The notes under the pieces were generated by a model that was not told the DNA's origin, made no database searches, and worked only from the letters and a program-made list of their open reading frames with translations. Positions 62,333-64,000 of a stretch of DNA of 64,000 nt are shown piece after piece. Within the stretch, counting starts at the first letter, position 1. The number at the start of each line of letters is the position of its first letter. This DNA comes from Laetiporus sulphureus 93-53 (lineage: Eukaryota; Basidiomycota; Agaricomycetes; Polyporales; Laetiporaceae), in NCBI RefSeq assembly GCF_001632365.1, contig NW_024468525.1:294124-358123 (forward strand), in the 5' to 3' direction. The position numbers were made by a program, and so were the translations under genes.

Positions 62333-64000
62333 ATGGCACCTACAGCGATCGAGCAGTCAAGCCAGGCAACGAGCAACGGCACCAAGCCCACGCTTAAGCC
62401 AACACGTATTCTTCACCGGACTCCATGGACGCCACCCGTCGCCGCTTCGGCGCAGGGGATTTACGTAACGCTAGAAGATGGGCAAACGCTTATTGATGGA
62501 GTCGGAGGCGCTGCCGTCGCCTGTATTGGCAATGGCCATCCTGAGGTGACAAGGGCGTTGAAGGAGCAGGTGGATAAGGTGGCATGTAAGTATCCACAAC
62601 GCGTCGTGGTGTTTCGGTCTATAATGAACGTATTGCTCCCCATTGTAGACGTCTACAATATGCAGCTCTCCAATCAGCCCGCAGAGGAGCTCGCAAAATT
62701 CATCATTGATCACAGCGATGGAGCCTTCGAGCTCTGTGGGTTCGTTTCTGGAGGTGAGTCGATATGCTTCTCGTGACGAAGTTCGACTGAAGAAAATGTG
62801 GTTTGATTCTCAGGAACGGAGGCTATGGAAGGCGTTATGAAGCTGGCTCGTCAGGTAAGCTCTCGCACTATTTCTCACGTCAGCGACCGCTGATCTTGAA
62901 CATCTCTCTCCAGTACTTCTATGAGAACAAGCAGCCGCAGCGCAAGAATTTCATAGCTCGCCAGCTGTCGTTCCACGGGAACTCAATTGGGACTTTGTCT
63001 TTGGCGATGCATCCCACACGCCGGGCACCGTATGCTGCCATTCTGGACGATCAGCATTTCCATCACGTTTCTCCTGCATATGCGAAGCGCTTCCAGAAGC
63101 CCGACGAGACCGAAGAACAATATGTCGAACGCCTGAGAAAGGAGCTCGAGGACAAGTTCCTCGAGCTCGGTCCGGATACAGTTATTGGCTGTAAGTGTCT
63201 CATTTGACGCCGTGTTGACTATGTTGACTAGTGATTGCAGTCGTCGCGGAAACTGTTGTTGGAGCAACCACTGGCGTTGTGGCGCCCCCCAAGGGCTACT
63301 TCAAGGCAATGAAGTCAGTTTGTGACAAGTATGGAGCCCTGCTCATCCTTGACGAAGTGATGAGTGGGATGGGCCGTGAGTGCCGCCGTTATCCCGCAAT
63401 ATGCGTTTGCTAAAGATAAGACAAGGCTTGGGTACACTGCATGCATGGCAAGGCTTTGGCGACGGCATCTCGCCTGATATTCAAGCTGTTGCAAAGGGCC
63501 TTGGAGGAGGGTGCGTGCCCGTCAACTATCATCGAGTGGACAGCTGAGCGGACCGGAGCATCACTCTAGATATGCATCAATTGGTGCAGTTTTGATGTCC
63601 AAAACGGTCGCTGATGGCATCCGCGATAGTGCTGGCTTCTGGAAGCACGGTCACACCTATCAGGTAGGTATCTCTGCTACCAAGCAGGATGTGTATTTAA
63701 CGCGTGTGCCATTTCAGGCTCACCCTTTGGCTTGTGCAGCCTCCTTGGCAGTGCAGAAGGTGGTCCTCAAAGAGAACCTTCTTGAAAACATCCGCGTGCA
63801 GGGCACGTATATGGGATCTCTCCTTCGCGAGCGTCTCCAGTCTCCAAACGCCCTTGCTGCGCCGTTCACGTTCGATGTTCGCGGCCGTGGCGGATGGTGG
63901 GGCATCGAGTTTGATTTTTCCTGCCCCGAGGCTGCCAAACTTGACTTCAAAGGTGATCACTTTGCCACGATGGTGCAAGCCCGTTGCATGGAAAAAGGCT
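62333..64000 (+). CDS. Class III PLP-dependent aminotransferase (partial)
   Basis: At least seven exons, continuing past the window end. The start at 62333 ([17 protein letters not shown]) precedes [39 protein letters not shown] and [20 protein letters not shown], then [20 protein letters not shown]. The PLP-binding Lys lies in [15 protein letters not shown], near 63495. The acidic partner of the PLP ring nitrogen is in [13 protein letters not shown]. Together these identify fold-type I class III enzymes, such as omega-amino acid or 4-aminobutyrate transaminases. Substrate cannot be decided from sequence. No mitochondrial presequence is evident. Confidence 0.88.

Overview
The window is nuclear DNA of a filamentous basidiomycete. 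Genes are dense, on both strands, and cut by many introns of about 48-60 nt. The gene content includes families typical of Agaricomycetes: a DUF6533-type membrane protein, a DUF7330-type protein, an NRPS-like adenylating enzyme, a chromodomain Ty3/gypsy element and F-box-like proteins. I infer a wood-decay-type Agaricomycete, perhaps Polyporales. The species cannot be fixed from the sequence.

Layout. 1-2928 is the 3' part of a Ty3/gypsy chromovirus: RNase H end, integrase, chromodomain and a fused complete dUTPase, then polypurine tract and 3' LTR. 3391-3954 is a small fold-back transposon. 4266-9510 holds a DUF7330-type gene, a retroelement RNase H relic and an ADIP/SSX2IP-like coiled-coil gene. 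9680-16176 holds a phenol 2-monooxygenase-like flavoenzyme and a UDP-glycosyltransferase on the minus strand. 17374-21898 carries an EI24/Lds-type membrane protein, an F-box-like protein and RPL11. 22716-31436 carries carnitine acetyltransferase, a DUF6533 membrane protein, a stop-interrupted membrane-protein gene and fructose-1,6-bisphosphatase. 32189-40977 is the divergent pair SEC1 and a ROM2-type Rho-GEF. 41599-47926 holds an intron-containing tRNA-Pro(AGG), RPT4, a frameshifted relic, a serine carboxypeptidase and a small conserved-looking gene. 48260-53529 is PSO2/SNM1 tail-to-tail with a truncated NRPS-like pseudogene. 55638-64000 holds RPS4 and COQ3 (divergent), a TFIP11/Ntr1 G-patch splicing factor, a small uncertain ORF and a class III aminotransferase that runs off the window.

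Most genes are core housekeeping: translation, proteasome, exocytosis, Rho signalling, splicing, crosslink repair, ubiquinone synthesis, gluconeogenesis and acetyl-carnitine shuttling. The accessory content (retroelement, fold-back element, relics, NRPS-like pseudogene, detoxification-type pair) is interleaved. The most unusual items are the chromovirus polyprotein ending in a five-motif dUTPase, an exact internal copy of its polypurine tract, and a 203-nt inverted pair that is 97% identical. Exon boundaries were read by eye from GT-AG (twice GC-AG) signals and reading frame. They have not been tested against transcripts.
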